Source: Streptomyces sp. PsTaAH-137 (lineage in GTDB: Bacteria; Actinomycetota; Actinomycetes; Streptomycetales; Streptomycetaceae). Taken from it: a DNA stretch of 64,000 nucleotides. Under the pieces are notes generated by a model. The model worked only from the letters and a program-made list of their open reading frames with translations. It was not told the origin of the DNA and made no database searches. Shown here piece by piece: positions 16,921-26,015 of the stretch. Every line of letters starts with the position of its first letter. Positions within the stretch are counted from its first letter, which is position 1. A program made the translations under genes and the position numbers. The stretch spans positions 496,001 through 560,000 of the forward strand of contig NZ_QLLY01000002.1 in NCBI RefSeq assembly GCF_003259365.1, read 5' to 3'.

Positions 16921-17898
16921 ATGGCCCGCAAGCTCGCAGAAGTAGCCCGTCGAGTGGGCGTCAGTGAAGCAACCGTCAGTCGCGTCCTGAACGAGAAGCC
17001 GGGCGTGTCCGACAGCACCCGGCAGGCCGTCCTCACCGCGCTCGACGTCCTCGGCTACGAGCGACCCACGCATCTGCGCGCCGCGCGGGCCCGCCTGGTC
17101 GGCATCGTCCTGCCCGAGCTGCAGAACCCCATCTTCCCCGCGATCGCCGAGATCGCCGGCGGCGCCCTCGTCCAGCTCGGCTTCACGCCCGTCCTGTGCA
17201 CCCGCACCGCGGGCGGTCTCACCGAGGCCGAGTACGTGTCGATGCTCCTGGACCAGCAGGTCGCCGGGGTCATCTTCTGCGGCGGGCTGACCGAGGACGA
17301 GCACCAGGCGCTGCTCCAGCGCGGGGTCCCGGTCGTGCTGCTGAACGCCGCCGTCGACTATCCGGGCTTCCCCAGCGTCAGCACGGACGACGAGGCCGCC
17401 GTCCGCCAGGCGTTCGCCCACCTCACGGCGATGGGGCACACCGACATCGGCCTGATGGTCGGGCCGGGCCACCACATGCCGTCGCGCCGGAAGGCCGCCG
17501 CGTTCGAGGCCCTGACCTCAGGGAGCAAGGGCAGCCATCCCGTCGGGCACGCGCTGTTCTCCTTCGAGGGCGGCCAGGCCGTCGCCTCCGAACTGCTCGG
17601 CCACCAGGTCACCGCGCTGATCTGCGGCAGCGACGTCCTCGCGCTCGGCGCCGTGCGCGCCGCCCGGCGCCTGGGGCTGCGCATCCCCGAGGACCTGTCC
17701 GTCGTGGGCTTCGACGACTCCGCGTTCATGAACTACACCGATCCGCCGCTGACCACCCTGCGCCAGCCGATCGAGGCGATGTCGCGGGCGGCCGTCACCC
17801 TCCTGGCCAACCAGATCTCGGGTGACAGCCCCACCCCGCACGAACTGCTCCACGAGCCGGAGCTGGTGGTCAGGCAGTCCACGGCGCCCCTGAGGTAG
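16921..17898 (+). CDS. LacI-family transcriptional regulator (second paralogue)
   Basis: 325 residues with helix-turn-helix VARRVGVSEATVSRVLN and an effector domain nearly parallel to that of the regulator at 7168-8220, including identical stretches in the first 125 residues (such as LVQLGFTPVLCTRTAGGLTE). It ends the rightward unit after the GH87 gene, just as its paralogue ends the leftward unit. It probably controls the shared divergent promoter region. The two effector domains differ most around residues 125-210, so they may sense different sugars. Confidence 0.9.
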   Translation: MARKLAEVARRVGVSEATVSRVLNEKPGVSDSTRQAVLTALDVLGYERPTHLRAARARLVGIVLPELQNPIFPAIAEIAGGALVQLGFTPVLCTRTAGGLTEAEYVSMLLDQQVAGVIFCGGLTEDEHQALLQRGVPVVLLNAAVDYPGFPSVSTDDEAAVRQAFAHLTAMGHTDIGLMVGPGHHMPSRRKAAAFEALTSGSKGSHPVGHALFSFEGGQAVASELLGHQVTALICGSDVLALGAVRAARRLGLRIPEDLSVVGFDDSAFMNYTDPPLTTLRQPIEAMSRAAVTLLANQISGDSPTPHELLHEPELVVRQSTAPLR

Positions 17899-17910
17899 CC
17901 GTACCGGGGA

Positions 17911-19133
<1,223 letters not shown>

Positions 19134-19225
19134 ATGCATGCAGTCTCGGCGCGCTTACCCCCGGTACGCAAGGGTCGTGCAAGCACAACACACGGAACCG
19201 ACACACCCGCGCCCCTTGCCACTTC

Positions 19226-19239
19226 TAGAACCCGTTACT
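19226..19239. promoter_or_regulatory. KstR-like motif, P450-proximal
   Basis: TAGAACCCGTTACT matches TnnAACnnGTTnnA except for the last fixed base. It lies 51 bases upstream of the P450 start. With the palindrome at 19114-19133 it gives one KstR-like site per divergent gene. Confidence 0.45.
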
Positions 19240-19289
19240 ACCTTTCGAGCCATAACTGACGGAGCGTCAGACAGAGCTTGGAGTGACCC

Positions 19290-20543
19290 ATGCCGTGCCC
19301 CGCGCTGCCCGACGGGTTCGACTTCACCGACCCCGATCTGCTCCAGGACCGCGTGCCGTACCCGGAGTTCGCCGAACTCCGGCAGGCCGAGCCGGTCCGC
19401 TGGATCCCGCAGGAACGCGGGATCTCCGGCTTCGACGACGCGGGGTACTGGGCGGTGACCCGGCACGCCGACGTCAAGTACGTGTCCACGCACCCGGAGA
19501 TCTACTCCTCCAACGTCAACACGGCCGTGATCCGCTTCAACTCCTCGATCCAGCGCGACCAGATCGAGGTCCAGAAGATGATCATGCTGAACATGGACCC
19601 GCCCGAGCACACGCGCGTGCGCCAGATCGTGCAGCGCGGTTTCACGCCACGCGCCATCCGTTCCCTGGAGGGCGCCCTGCGCGCCCGGGCCGGCGACATC
19701 GTGCGGAAGGCGCTTGAACAGGCCGGTCCCGACGGCTCGTTCGACTTCGTCACCAACATCGCCGTGGAGCTGCCGCTCCAGGCCATCGCCGAGCTCATCG
19801 GCATCGAGCAGAAGGACCGCGCCAAGGTCTTCGACTGGTCCAACAAGATGGTGGCGTACGACGATCCCGAGTACGCGATCACCGAGGAGATCGGCGCCGA
19901 GGCGGCCATGGAGATCGTCGGCTACGCGATGAACATCGCCGCCGAGCGCAAGCAGTGCCCGGCCAAGGACATCGTCAGCCAGCTCGTCGCGGCGGAGGAC
20001 CAGGGCAACCTCTCCTCGGACGAGTTCGGCTTCTTCGTGATCCTGCTCGCCGTCGCCGGGAATGAGACGACCCGCAACGCCATCACCCACGGCATGCACG
20101 CCTTCCTGACCCACCCCGACCAGTGGGAGCTGTACAAGCGCGACCGCCCCTCGACCACGGCCGAGGAGATCGTGCGCTGGGCGACGCCGGTCGTCTCCTT
20201 CCAGCGCACCGCCACCCAGGACACCGAACTCGGCGGCCAGAAGATCAAGGAGGGCGACCGGGTCGGCATCTTCTACTCGTCCGCCAACCACGACCCGGAG
20301 GTCTTCACCGACCCCGACACCTTCGACATCACCCGCGACCCCAACCCGCACCTCGGCTTCGGCGGCGGCGGCCCGCACTTCTGCCTCGGCAAGTCCCTGG
20401 CGGTCCTGGAGATCGACCTGATCTTCAACGCGATCGCCGACGCCCTGCCCGACCTGCGGCTCGTCGGCGATCCCCGCCGGCTGCGCGCGGCCTGGCTCAA
20501 CGGCGTCAAGGAGCTTCAGGTGGCGGCGCCCGCGAAGGGGTGA
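19290..20543 (+). CDS. Cytochrome P450, CYP125-like (steroid C26 monooxygenase family)
   Basis: 417 residues. I-helix motif AGNETTRN, ExxR in EIVRWATPV, heme loop FGGGGPHFCLG with axial Cys365. Long stretches match mycobacterial CYP125A1 as I remember it: PPGFDFTDP-like opening (PDGFDFTDP), ELPLQAIA.L.G, SDEFGFFV.LAVAGNETTRN and HPDQWELYK. CYP125 oxidises the terminal carbon of the cholesterol side chain. No signal peptide or membrane anchor. GGAG precedes ATG 19290. The neighbouring thiolase and the Mce transporter locus fit a sterol or sterol-like lipid substrate; the real substrate is unproven. Confidence 0.9.
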   Translation: MPCPALPDGFDFTDPDLLQDRVPYPEFAELRQAEPVRWIPQERGISGFDDAGYWAVTRHADVKYVSTHPEIYSSNVNTAVIRFNSSIQRDQIEVQKMIMLNMDPPEHTRVRQIVQRGFTPRAIRSLEGALRARAGDIVRKALEQAGPDGSFDFVTNIAVELPLQAIAELIGIEQKDRAKVFDWSNKMVAYDDPEYAITEEIGAEAAMEIVGYAMNIAAERKQCPAKDIVSQLVAAEDQGNLSSDEFGFFVILLAVAGNETTRNAITHGMHAFLTHPDQWELYKRDRPSTTAEEIVRWATPVVSFQRTATQDTELGGQKIKEGDRVGIFYSSANHDPEVFTDPDTFDITRDPNPHLGFGGGGPHFCLGKSLAVLEIDLIFNAIADALPDLRLVGDPRRLRAAWLNGVKELQVAAPAKG

Positions 20544-20568
20544 AATCCGGCCGGATCCATCCCCCTGA

Positions 20569-22272
20569 ATGAACACTTTCGTCGTGTTATGCGTCTTCTC
20601 CGGAGAAGACGTCACCCGACGAGAAACGGATGGACCGGTACCCGTGGCCACGGTCGACCTGCCTTTCGCCCGCCCCCGCGCGCCCCTGGCCGTACGGCAC
20701 CGCGTCCCGCTGCTCGCGACGGTGCCCACACTGCCGCTGTACGCGGTGTGGGCGCTGTTCCTGGCGACCGGCGGCGGCGATCTCGCGGCCCAGCAGGCGT
20801 GGGCCCGGTTCGCCGCCGACCACGGGGCGTCGGCGTACAACCTGTTCTGGTACGGCGGGATGCACACCGCCAACTACTCGCTGATCTCGCCGTACTTGAT
20901 GGCGGGTCTCGGGGTCAGACCGGTCACGGTGGTGTCCGGGCTGGCCGCCGCCTGGCTGGGCGCGGTGCTGCTCGTGCGCACGGGCATCGCCCGCCCGCTG
21001 CCGCCCGCCGTGCTGCTCTCGCTCGCGCTGTGGTGCGACGTGGCGTCGGGCCGCACCACCTTCGCGCTCGGGGTGGCCCTCGGGCTCGGTGCGTGCGTGG
21101 CGCTCACCGGAAGGCGCGGGTACGCGGCGGGCACGCTCTGCGCGGCGCTCGCCACGATGGCCTCCCCGGTCGCGGGGCTGTTTCTGGCGGTCGTGGGCGC
21201 CGGGTATCTGGGCGTACGGGACTGGGGCCGGGCCGCCGCGTACCTGGTCCCGCCCGCGCTGATCGTGGGCACGACGACCCTCCTGTTCCCCTTCAAGGGC
21301 GAGCAGTTGATGCCGCTGGACCGGATCTGGCCGCCGGTCGTGTTCTCGCTCGCGCTGGTGGTGGCGGGGCCCCGGCGCCGGCGGGTGGCGCGATGGGCGG
21401 CCGCCGTCTACGCGGCCGGCACGGTCGTCACGTACCTCGTCCCCTCCCCCGTCGGCACGAACGTCGAGCGGCTCGCCGAACTCGCCGCGCCTGCCCTGCT
21501 GTTGGCGGCGCTCCAGGAGCTGCCGCCGGGACGGCACCGGCTGCGGGCACTGGTCCTGGCCGTGGCGCTCGTGCTCTCCTCGGCCTGGGTGGCACAGAAG
21601 ACCGTCGACGATCTGCGGGTGTCGACGCGCGTGCCCGCCTGGGCGGCCGAAACCCACGATGTCGTACGGGAGTTGGAGCGGCACCGCGCCGACCGCACCC
21701 GGGTCGAGGTGATCCCGGCCCGCAACCACCGGGAGGCGACGGCGCTCGCCCCGTACGTGAACATGGCGCGCGGCTGGAACCGGCAGCTCGACGTCGAGCG
21801 CGGGCGGCTCTTCTACGACGGCTCGTTCTCGGCGGCCACCTACCGGGCGTGGCTGGACCGGTGGGCGGTCGGCTTCGTGGTGCTGCCGGAGGGCAAGCCC
21901 GACGGGTTCGCCGAGCAGGAGGCCGCCTTCGTGCGCTCCGGAACCGGCTATCTGGAGCCGGTGTGGCGCGACCCGCACTGGCGCGTGTACCGGGTGCGGG
22001 ACGCGGTGCCGCTGGTCTCGGCGCCCGCCACCGTCGTCCGCTCGGACGGGGCGCGGGTCACCGTCCGCTTCGAGCGGGCGGGCACGGCGACGCTGAAGGT
22101 CGCGTACTCGCCGTGGCTGACGTCCGAGGGCGGCTGCCTGACCGTGCGGCGGCAGCGCGGCGGCGAGTTCACCGAGCTGGTGGCGACGGCGCCCGGCACC
22201 TACCGGGTCGGCTCCGGCTGGGAGCGGGTGCCGTCGCCGAGCCCGTCAGCTGCCGGGTGTCGCGCAGGGTGA
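20569..22272 (+). CDS. Polytopic membrane protein, GT-C-like, function unknown
   Basis: A protein of up to 567 residues with about ten hydrophobic segments in the first two thirds, then a soluble, probably extracytoplasmic C-terminal domain (WDRW-type and WRVYRVRD stretches). This layout resembles GT-C glycosyltransferases or other cell-envelope membrane proteins, but no catalytic motif is certain. Start uncertain: ATG 20569 lacks a good ribosome binding site, and GTG 20644 is an alternative closer to the first membrane helix. Its 3' end overlaps the convergent lytic transglycosylase gene by 27 bases. Confidence 0.7.
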   Translation: MNTFVVLCVFSGEDVTRRETDGPVPVATVDLPFARPRAPLAVRHRVPLLATVPTLPLYAVWALFLATGGGDLAAQQAWARFAADHGASAYNLFWYGGMHTANYSLISPYLMAGLGVRPVTVVSGLAAAWLGAVLLVRTGIARPLPPAVLLSLALWCDVASGRTTFALGVALGLGACVALTGRRGYAAGTLCAALATMASPVAGLFLAVVGAGYLGVRDWGRAAAYLVPPALIVGTTTLLFPFKGEQLMPLDRIWPPVVFSLALVVAGPRRRRVARWAAAVYAAGTVVTYLVPSPVGTNVERLAELAAPALLLAALQELPPGRHRLRALVLAVALVLSSAWVAQKTVDDLRVSTRVPAWAAETHDVVRELERHRADRTRVEVIPARNHREATALAPYVNMARGWNRQLDVERGRLFYDGSFSAATYRAWLDRWAVGFVVLPEGKPDGFAEQEAAFVRSGTGYLEPVWRDPHWRVYRVRDAVPLVSAPATVVRSDGARVTVRFERAGTATLKVAYSPWLTSEGGCLTVRRQRGGEFTELVATAPGTYRVGSGWERVPSPSPSAAGCRAG

Positions 22273-23469
22273 CGCGGATTCGCTCGGGCTCTCCGAGGGG
22301 CTGGGCGAACCGGTCGGGGACGCGGTGTCCGTCGGGGACGCGCTGTCGGACGGGCAGCCGCCGTCGCTGGGCGTGGGGGAGCCGGGCTCGTCGGTCGCCG
22401 GGGGCGTGGGCGTGTCCGTCGGCTCGCCGGTGGCGGGCGGGGTGGGCGAGCCGGTGTCGCTGGGCCCGGGGGTCGGGCTGGGGGTCGGTGAGCCGCTGTC
22501 GGTGGGCTTCGGCGTGGGGCTGGTGGTCGGGGTCGGGCTGGGCTGCCGGGTGGGCGGCGGGCCGATGACGATGCCGCCGCCGTCCTCGTCGCCGACGGGC
22601 TTCTTCGCCGGGGTCTTCGAGCCGGCGCCGGGGCTGAACGGGACGGTGCCCTTGCCGTCGGCGACGGTGTGCACGCCCTTGCGGTAGAACTCCATCCAGT
22701 ACAGGACCGTCCGCAGGTAGTCCCGCGAGTAGTTGTAGCTGAGGATGGCCCGCTCCAGGCCGCCGTCGGTGCCGACGTCGCGGTTGCCCGCGCACAGGTA
22801 GTGGCCCGCCGCGAGGGCCGCGTCGAAGATGTTGTTGGGGTCGGAGACGCCGTCGCCGTTGCCGTCGGCGCCCCAGCGGCGCCAGGTGCCGGGCAGGAAC
22901 TGCATCGGCCCGACGGCCCGGTCGTAGACGGCGTCCCCGTCCCAGCGGCCGCCCTCGCTGTCGCGGATGAGCGCGAAGCCCTTGCCGTTCAGGGGCGGGC
23001 CGGTGATGCGGTGCCGTGTGGTGCCGTTCGCGTCGACGTCGCCGCCGCGCGCCTGCCCCGACTCGACCTTGCCGATCGCGGCGAGCAGTTGCCACGGCAG
23101 GTCGCAGCCGGGGTCGGTGCGGCCGACGGACGTCTCGGCTCTGCGGTAGGCGGCGAGGACGGTCGCGGGGATGCCGGCCTCGGCGCGGATCACCGTCGGC
23201 GGGAAGGTGAGGTCCGGGTTGTCCGGCGTCGTCAGCGGCGGCAGCTCGGTGTGGTACGAGTCGTCGCCCTGCGAGGGGACCTGGGGCAGGGCGCCGGAAC
23301 CGCCCGCGAGGGCGATCGGGTCGGTGCCTCTGTCGTGGCTCTTGGTCAGCTCCTCCACGACACCCGGGGCCTGGGACGCCGTGAGCACGGCCGTCGCGGC
23401 GACGGCGATCGCGGTGCCGCGCAGTCGTCGGCCGAGGCGGGGGCGTTTGCTCAGTCGCGGGGTACGCAT
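22246..23469 (-). CDS. Lytic transglycosylase with Pro/Ser/Thr-rich tail
   Basis: 407 residues: an N-terminal signal or anchor segment (about 18-35), then a soluble lytic transglycosylase fold (AAIGKVESG with the catalytic Glu, AVGPMQFLPGTWRRWG, DPNNIFDAALAAGHYLC), then about 120 residues of low-complexity Pro/Thr/Ser/Gly. It would cleave peptidoglycan glycan strands outside the membrane. It is the last gene of the leftward mce operon (gap of 21 bases), so it may open space in the wall for the Mce complex. ATG 23469 has AAAGGG upstream. Confidence 0.88.
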   Translation of the reverse strand: MRTPRLSKRPRLGRRLRGTAIAVAATAVLTASQAPGVVEELTKSHDRGTDPIALAGGSGALPQVPSQGDDSYHTELPPLTTPDNPDLTFPPTVIRAEAGIPATVLAAYRRAETSVGRTDPGCDLPWQLLAAIGKVESGQARGGDVDANGTTRHRITGPPLNGKGFALIRDSEGGRWDGDAVYDRAVGPMQFLPGTWRRWGADGNGDGVSDPNNIFDAALAAGHYLCAGNRDVGTDGGLERAILSYNYSRDYLRTVLYWMEFYRKGVHTVADGKGTVPFSPGAGSKTPAKKPVGDEDGGGIVIGPPPTRQPSPTPTTSPTPKPTDSGSPTPSPTPGPSDTGSPTPPATGEPTDTPTPPATDEPGSPTPSDGGCPSDSASPTDTASPTGSPSPSESPSESASPCATPGS

Positions 23470-23490
23470 GAGGACCCTTTCGTCGGTTCG

Positions 23491-24180
23491 TCAGCTGCTG
23501 AAGGTGTCGATGGCGGAGACCAGCCAGTGGCCGTCGCGCTGCACGAGGTCGACGGCGAGCATGGCGCCCGCGTAGTTCGCGGCGGCGTCCTTGGCCTTCG
23601 CGGCCGTGCTGGTGCTGGACTGGTCGGCGTAGACGAGGACCCGCGCGCGGTCGCCGTCGATCCGCTCGACCGCGCTGTCGGTGACGGTCGTGGTGACGAC
23701 CGTCTTCTGCTGCTGCGCCTGCGCGAGCACGGGCGCGAGAAGGGTGCGGTGCTGCTCGACGGCCTTGCCGGTGAGGAGGGTGGCCGCGGCCTTCTCCGCC
23801 GTCTTCGGGTTGGCGTAGTCGTAGGAGAAGAGCGCGTTGACCGCCTTCTCCGCCCGGCCCTTCACGTCGCTGGTGCGGGCCGCGTCGGTGAGCGCCGTGT
23901 TCTGGGCGGCGGCGGTGCCGGTGAGCGCGTGGGCCCGCGCGTGCGCCCACCCGGCGAAGCCGCCGAGGAGGAGGGTGAGCAGGACCAGCGCGGCGAGGAC
24001 GGGGGTGGTGCTCCTGGCCGCCTTGTCCGTCGTACGGGGTTCGGGGCGCGGCCGGGTCTTCCTGGCGGGTTCCGCGACGACGGCCGTGACCGGAGCCTCG
24101 GTTGTGGTCTGCTCGGCCCGCTGGGTCTGGTTCTGGCGCTGGCGTTGCCGGTTGAGGGTGTGGCGGGTGGTCGACGGCAT
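23491..24180 (-). CDS. Mce-associated membrane protein
   Basis: 229 residues: a basic, Gln-rich cytoplasmic N-terminus (RQRQ-type), one membrane helix (about 66-85), then an extracytoplasmic domain of the Mce-associated/SnoaL-like type (FSYDYANPKTAE, then a stretch ending VQRDGHWLVSAIDTFSS). Family members stabilise Mce complexes in mycobacteria. It follows three relatives in the same operon (gap of 9 bases). Confidence 0.82.
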   Translation of the reverse strand: MPSTTRHTLNRQRQRQNQTQRAEQTTTEAPVTAVVAEPARKTRPRPEPRTTDKAARSTTPVLAALVLLTLLLGGFAGWAHARAHALTGTAAAQNTALTDAARTSDVKGRAEKAVNALFSYDYANPKTAEKAAATLLTGKAVEQHRTLLAPVLAQAQQQKTVVTTTVTDSAVERIDGDRARVLVYADQSSTSTAAKAKDAAANYAGAMLAVDLVQRDGHWLVSAIDTFSS

Positions 24181-24189
24181 GGTGGCTCC

Positions 24190-24717
24190 TCAGTCGGTGG
24201 TGGTCGAGGCCGTGTCGCCGACCTGGGCCTGGGCGAGGGCGCTGAGTTTCCAGTGGCCGTCGGTGCGGGTGAGTTCGCCGAGCATCCGGCTGTCCTTGTC
24301 GGTGGCCTTCTGTCCGGCGGCCTTCACCGTGATCCGGAGCGCGACCATGACGCGGGCCTTTCCGGCCCGTTCGTCGAGTTCGGTCAGGGCGCCGTCGAGC
24401 ACCTTCGCCGTGCTGACCGTCTTGGCGCTCGTCACCTGCTTCGCGAACTCGGCGCGGCCCTTTACCAGTTGGGAGTGGAGCGCGCCGGTCGTGGAGCTCT
24501 CCCACAGGTCGAGCCCGCTGTCGAGCTTCTGGTGGTCGAGGGTGTTCAGGTTCTGCACGGCCTGCTCCCCCGCCTCCAGGGCGTCGTCGCGGGCCGCCGC
24601 GAAGGAGGCCGTGTCGTCGTGCGCGGCCCCGTACCAGGACCAGCCGCCCCAGACGGCGAAGCCGCCCGCGACGAGGGTGAGCACGACCGCCACCACGAGC
24701 AGGGGTCTTTTCAGCAT
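24190..24717 (-). CDS. Mce-associated membrane protein
   Basis: 175 residues: a short N-terminus, one membrane helix (about 5-25, LLVVAVVLTLVAGGFAVWGG), then the same extracytoplasmic domain as its neighbours: ARDDALEAGEQAVQNLNTLD, a WESSTTG step and a TDGHWKLSALAQ end. It starts 3 bases after the preceding stop. One of four such proteins in a row. Confidence 0.82.
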   Translation of the reverse strand: MLKRPLLVVAVVLTLVAGGFAVWGGWSWYGAAHDDTASFAAARDDALEAGEQAVQNLNTLDHQKLDSGLDLWESSTTGALHSQLVKGRAEFAKQVTSAKTVSTAKVLDGALTELDERAGKARVMVALRITVKAAGQKATDKDSRMLGELTRTDGHWKLSALAQAQVGDTASTTTD

Positions 24718-24720
24718 GGT

Positions 24721-25536
24721 TCACCTGGCCTTGATGTCGACGATCTGCCATACGTCGTTGTGGAGTTGAGCGGTGACGGAGAGCTGGGCGGCGGAGGTGA
24801 CCGCCTTCTTGTCGCCGCGGTGCGTCGACTGGTCGAGGAAGACGAGCAGGTGCGCGGTGTCGCCGCGCAGGCTGACCGTGCCGACGCGGACGGCGTCGGT
24901 GGTGAGGGTGACTTTCTGGGCCGGCGCGTTCTTCTGAACCTGGGTGAACAGCTCGGCGTACTGTTTGGCGGCCTTGCCCGTGAGGACCTGATTGGCGGTC
25001 CGGGCGGTGGCGTTGGTGCCGTCGGGCGTGTAGGAGAAGATCTTGGCGAGAGCACTGCTGACGTCCCCGTTGACGCGGTTGGTGGCGTCGGCGTCGGTGA
25101 GGGCGTGGTTGCGGGTCGCTGGTTCTGTCCTGAGCTCGTGGGCGAGGTAGAAGAGAACGACCCCACTGACGACAAGCAGCCCGGCCACGACGACGGCGAC
25201 GATGAACTGAACCCGCCCGCCGCGAGAGCTGGTCTCCGTCTCCGGGTCCGCCTCCGTGGGTGGCTGGTCGCGCAGTTCCCCGCGCCCCTGGCGGCGATCG
25301 GTGGCGGGCTCGCCTTCAGCGGCCGCCTGCTCCTGGGCGCCGTCGGCCTCCTGCTCGTCCTCCGGGTGCGCCTCCGTGGGTGGCTGGTCGCGCAGTTCCT
25401 CGCGCCCCTGGCGGCGATCCCGTACGAGGCGTCGCAGAGCCTTGGGCAATCTGCCGCCTTGGGCGGCAGGGTGGGCAAGGCGGCCCCCGGTGCCGGGTTC
25501 CTCTTCGGGGGCGTCGACTTCAACGTCGTGGGTCAC
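24721..25536 (-). CDS. Mce-associated membrane protein with repeat-encoded N-terminal extension
   Basis: 271 residues. The C-terminal part (membrane helix about 110-130, then a domain ending LHNDVWQIVDIKAR) matches the other Mce-associated proteins. The first 100 residues are unusual: hydrophilic, Glu/Pro/Arg-rich, with the sequence DRRQGR(G/E)ELRDQPPTEA occurring twice exactly 40 residues apart. Both copies are encoded by the dispersed palindromic repeat read in reverse. GTG 25536 overlaps the previous stop. The extension is cytoplasmic by topology and has no recognisable function. Confidence 0.82.
   Translation of the reverse strand: MTHDVEVDAPEEEPGTGGRLAHPAAQGGRLPKALRRLVRDRRQGREELRDQPPTEAHPEDEQEADGAQEQAAAEGEPATDRRQGRGELRDQPPTEADPETETSSRGGRVQFIVAVVVAGLLVVSGVVLFYLAHELRTEPATRNHALTDADATNRVNGDVSSALAKIFSYTPDGTNATARTANQVLTGKAAKQYAELFTQVQKNAPAQKVTLTTDAVRVGTVSLRGDTAHLLVFLDQSTHRGDKKAVTSAAQLSVTAQLHNDVWQIVDIKAR
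25247..25421. repeat. In-frame 120-bp tandem array carrying the dispersed repeat, inside a coding sequence
   Basis: A block of about 55 bases (25247-25301) with core copy 25269-25290 recurs almost unchanged at 25367-25421 (core 25389-25410, one C-to-T change). The period of 120 bases is 40 codons, so the frame is kept. The cores are the same element found between genes at 1.3, 49.6 and 60.6 kb. Confidence 0.88.
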
Positions 25537-26015
25537 TTCGACTCCCCCGTCACCGGCACGGCGCCGAGTGACTTGATCTTCCAGGTGCCGTCGGCGGACC
25601 GGCTCAGGACCGCCTCAAGACGCTTGCGCTCGGGCGCCGCCGAACCCGTCGTCACCCGTACCGTCGCGATCAGCTTCGACGTACCCGCACGGTCGTCCAG
25701 CGCGGTCACAGCGGCATCCGTCACCACCCCGCGCGACGACGCCCCGGCCGCCGGCGACACCGAGGAGAGCGACGCCCGAAGCGGACCCGTCGTCACCGAT
25801 TTCCATTCGCGCACCCCCGCCTTGGCGCGGGCCGCCGTCGACGCGTCCAGCGTCGTCAGCCGGGCAACCGCCGTACGACCGTCGGAGAGCACGGCATCGC
25901 GGGCCCGGCCGTACGCGAGGTCGCTGTCACCCCGCGCCTGCGCGTACGACCAGGCCCCCGTACCGCACACCACGAGCGCCACGGCGAGCCCCGCCCCCGT
26001 CAGAACCCGCCTCAC
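25533..26015 (-). CDS. Mce-associated membrane protein (short)
   Basis: 160 residues: a membrane helix at the N-terminus (LTGAGLAVALVVCGTGAWSY), then the family domain (RDAVLSDGRTAVARLTTLD, REWKSVTTGPL, DGTWKIKSLG). GTG 26015 overlaps the MceF stop. First of the four Mce-associated genes behind mceF. Confidence 0.8.
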   Translation of the reverse strand: MRRVLTGAGLAVALVVCGTGAWSYAQARGDSDLAYGRARDAVLSDGRTAVARLTTLDASTAARAKAGVREWKSVTTGPLRASLSSVSPAAGASSRGVVTDAAVTALDDRAGTSKLIATVRVTTGSAAPERKRLEAVLSRSADGTWKIKSLGAVPVTGESK

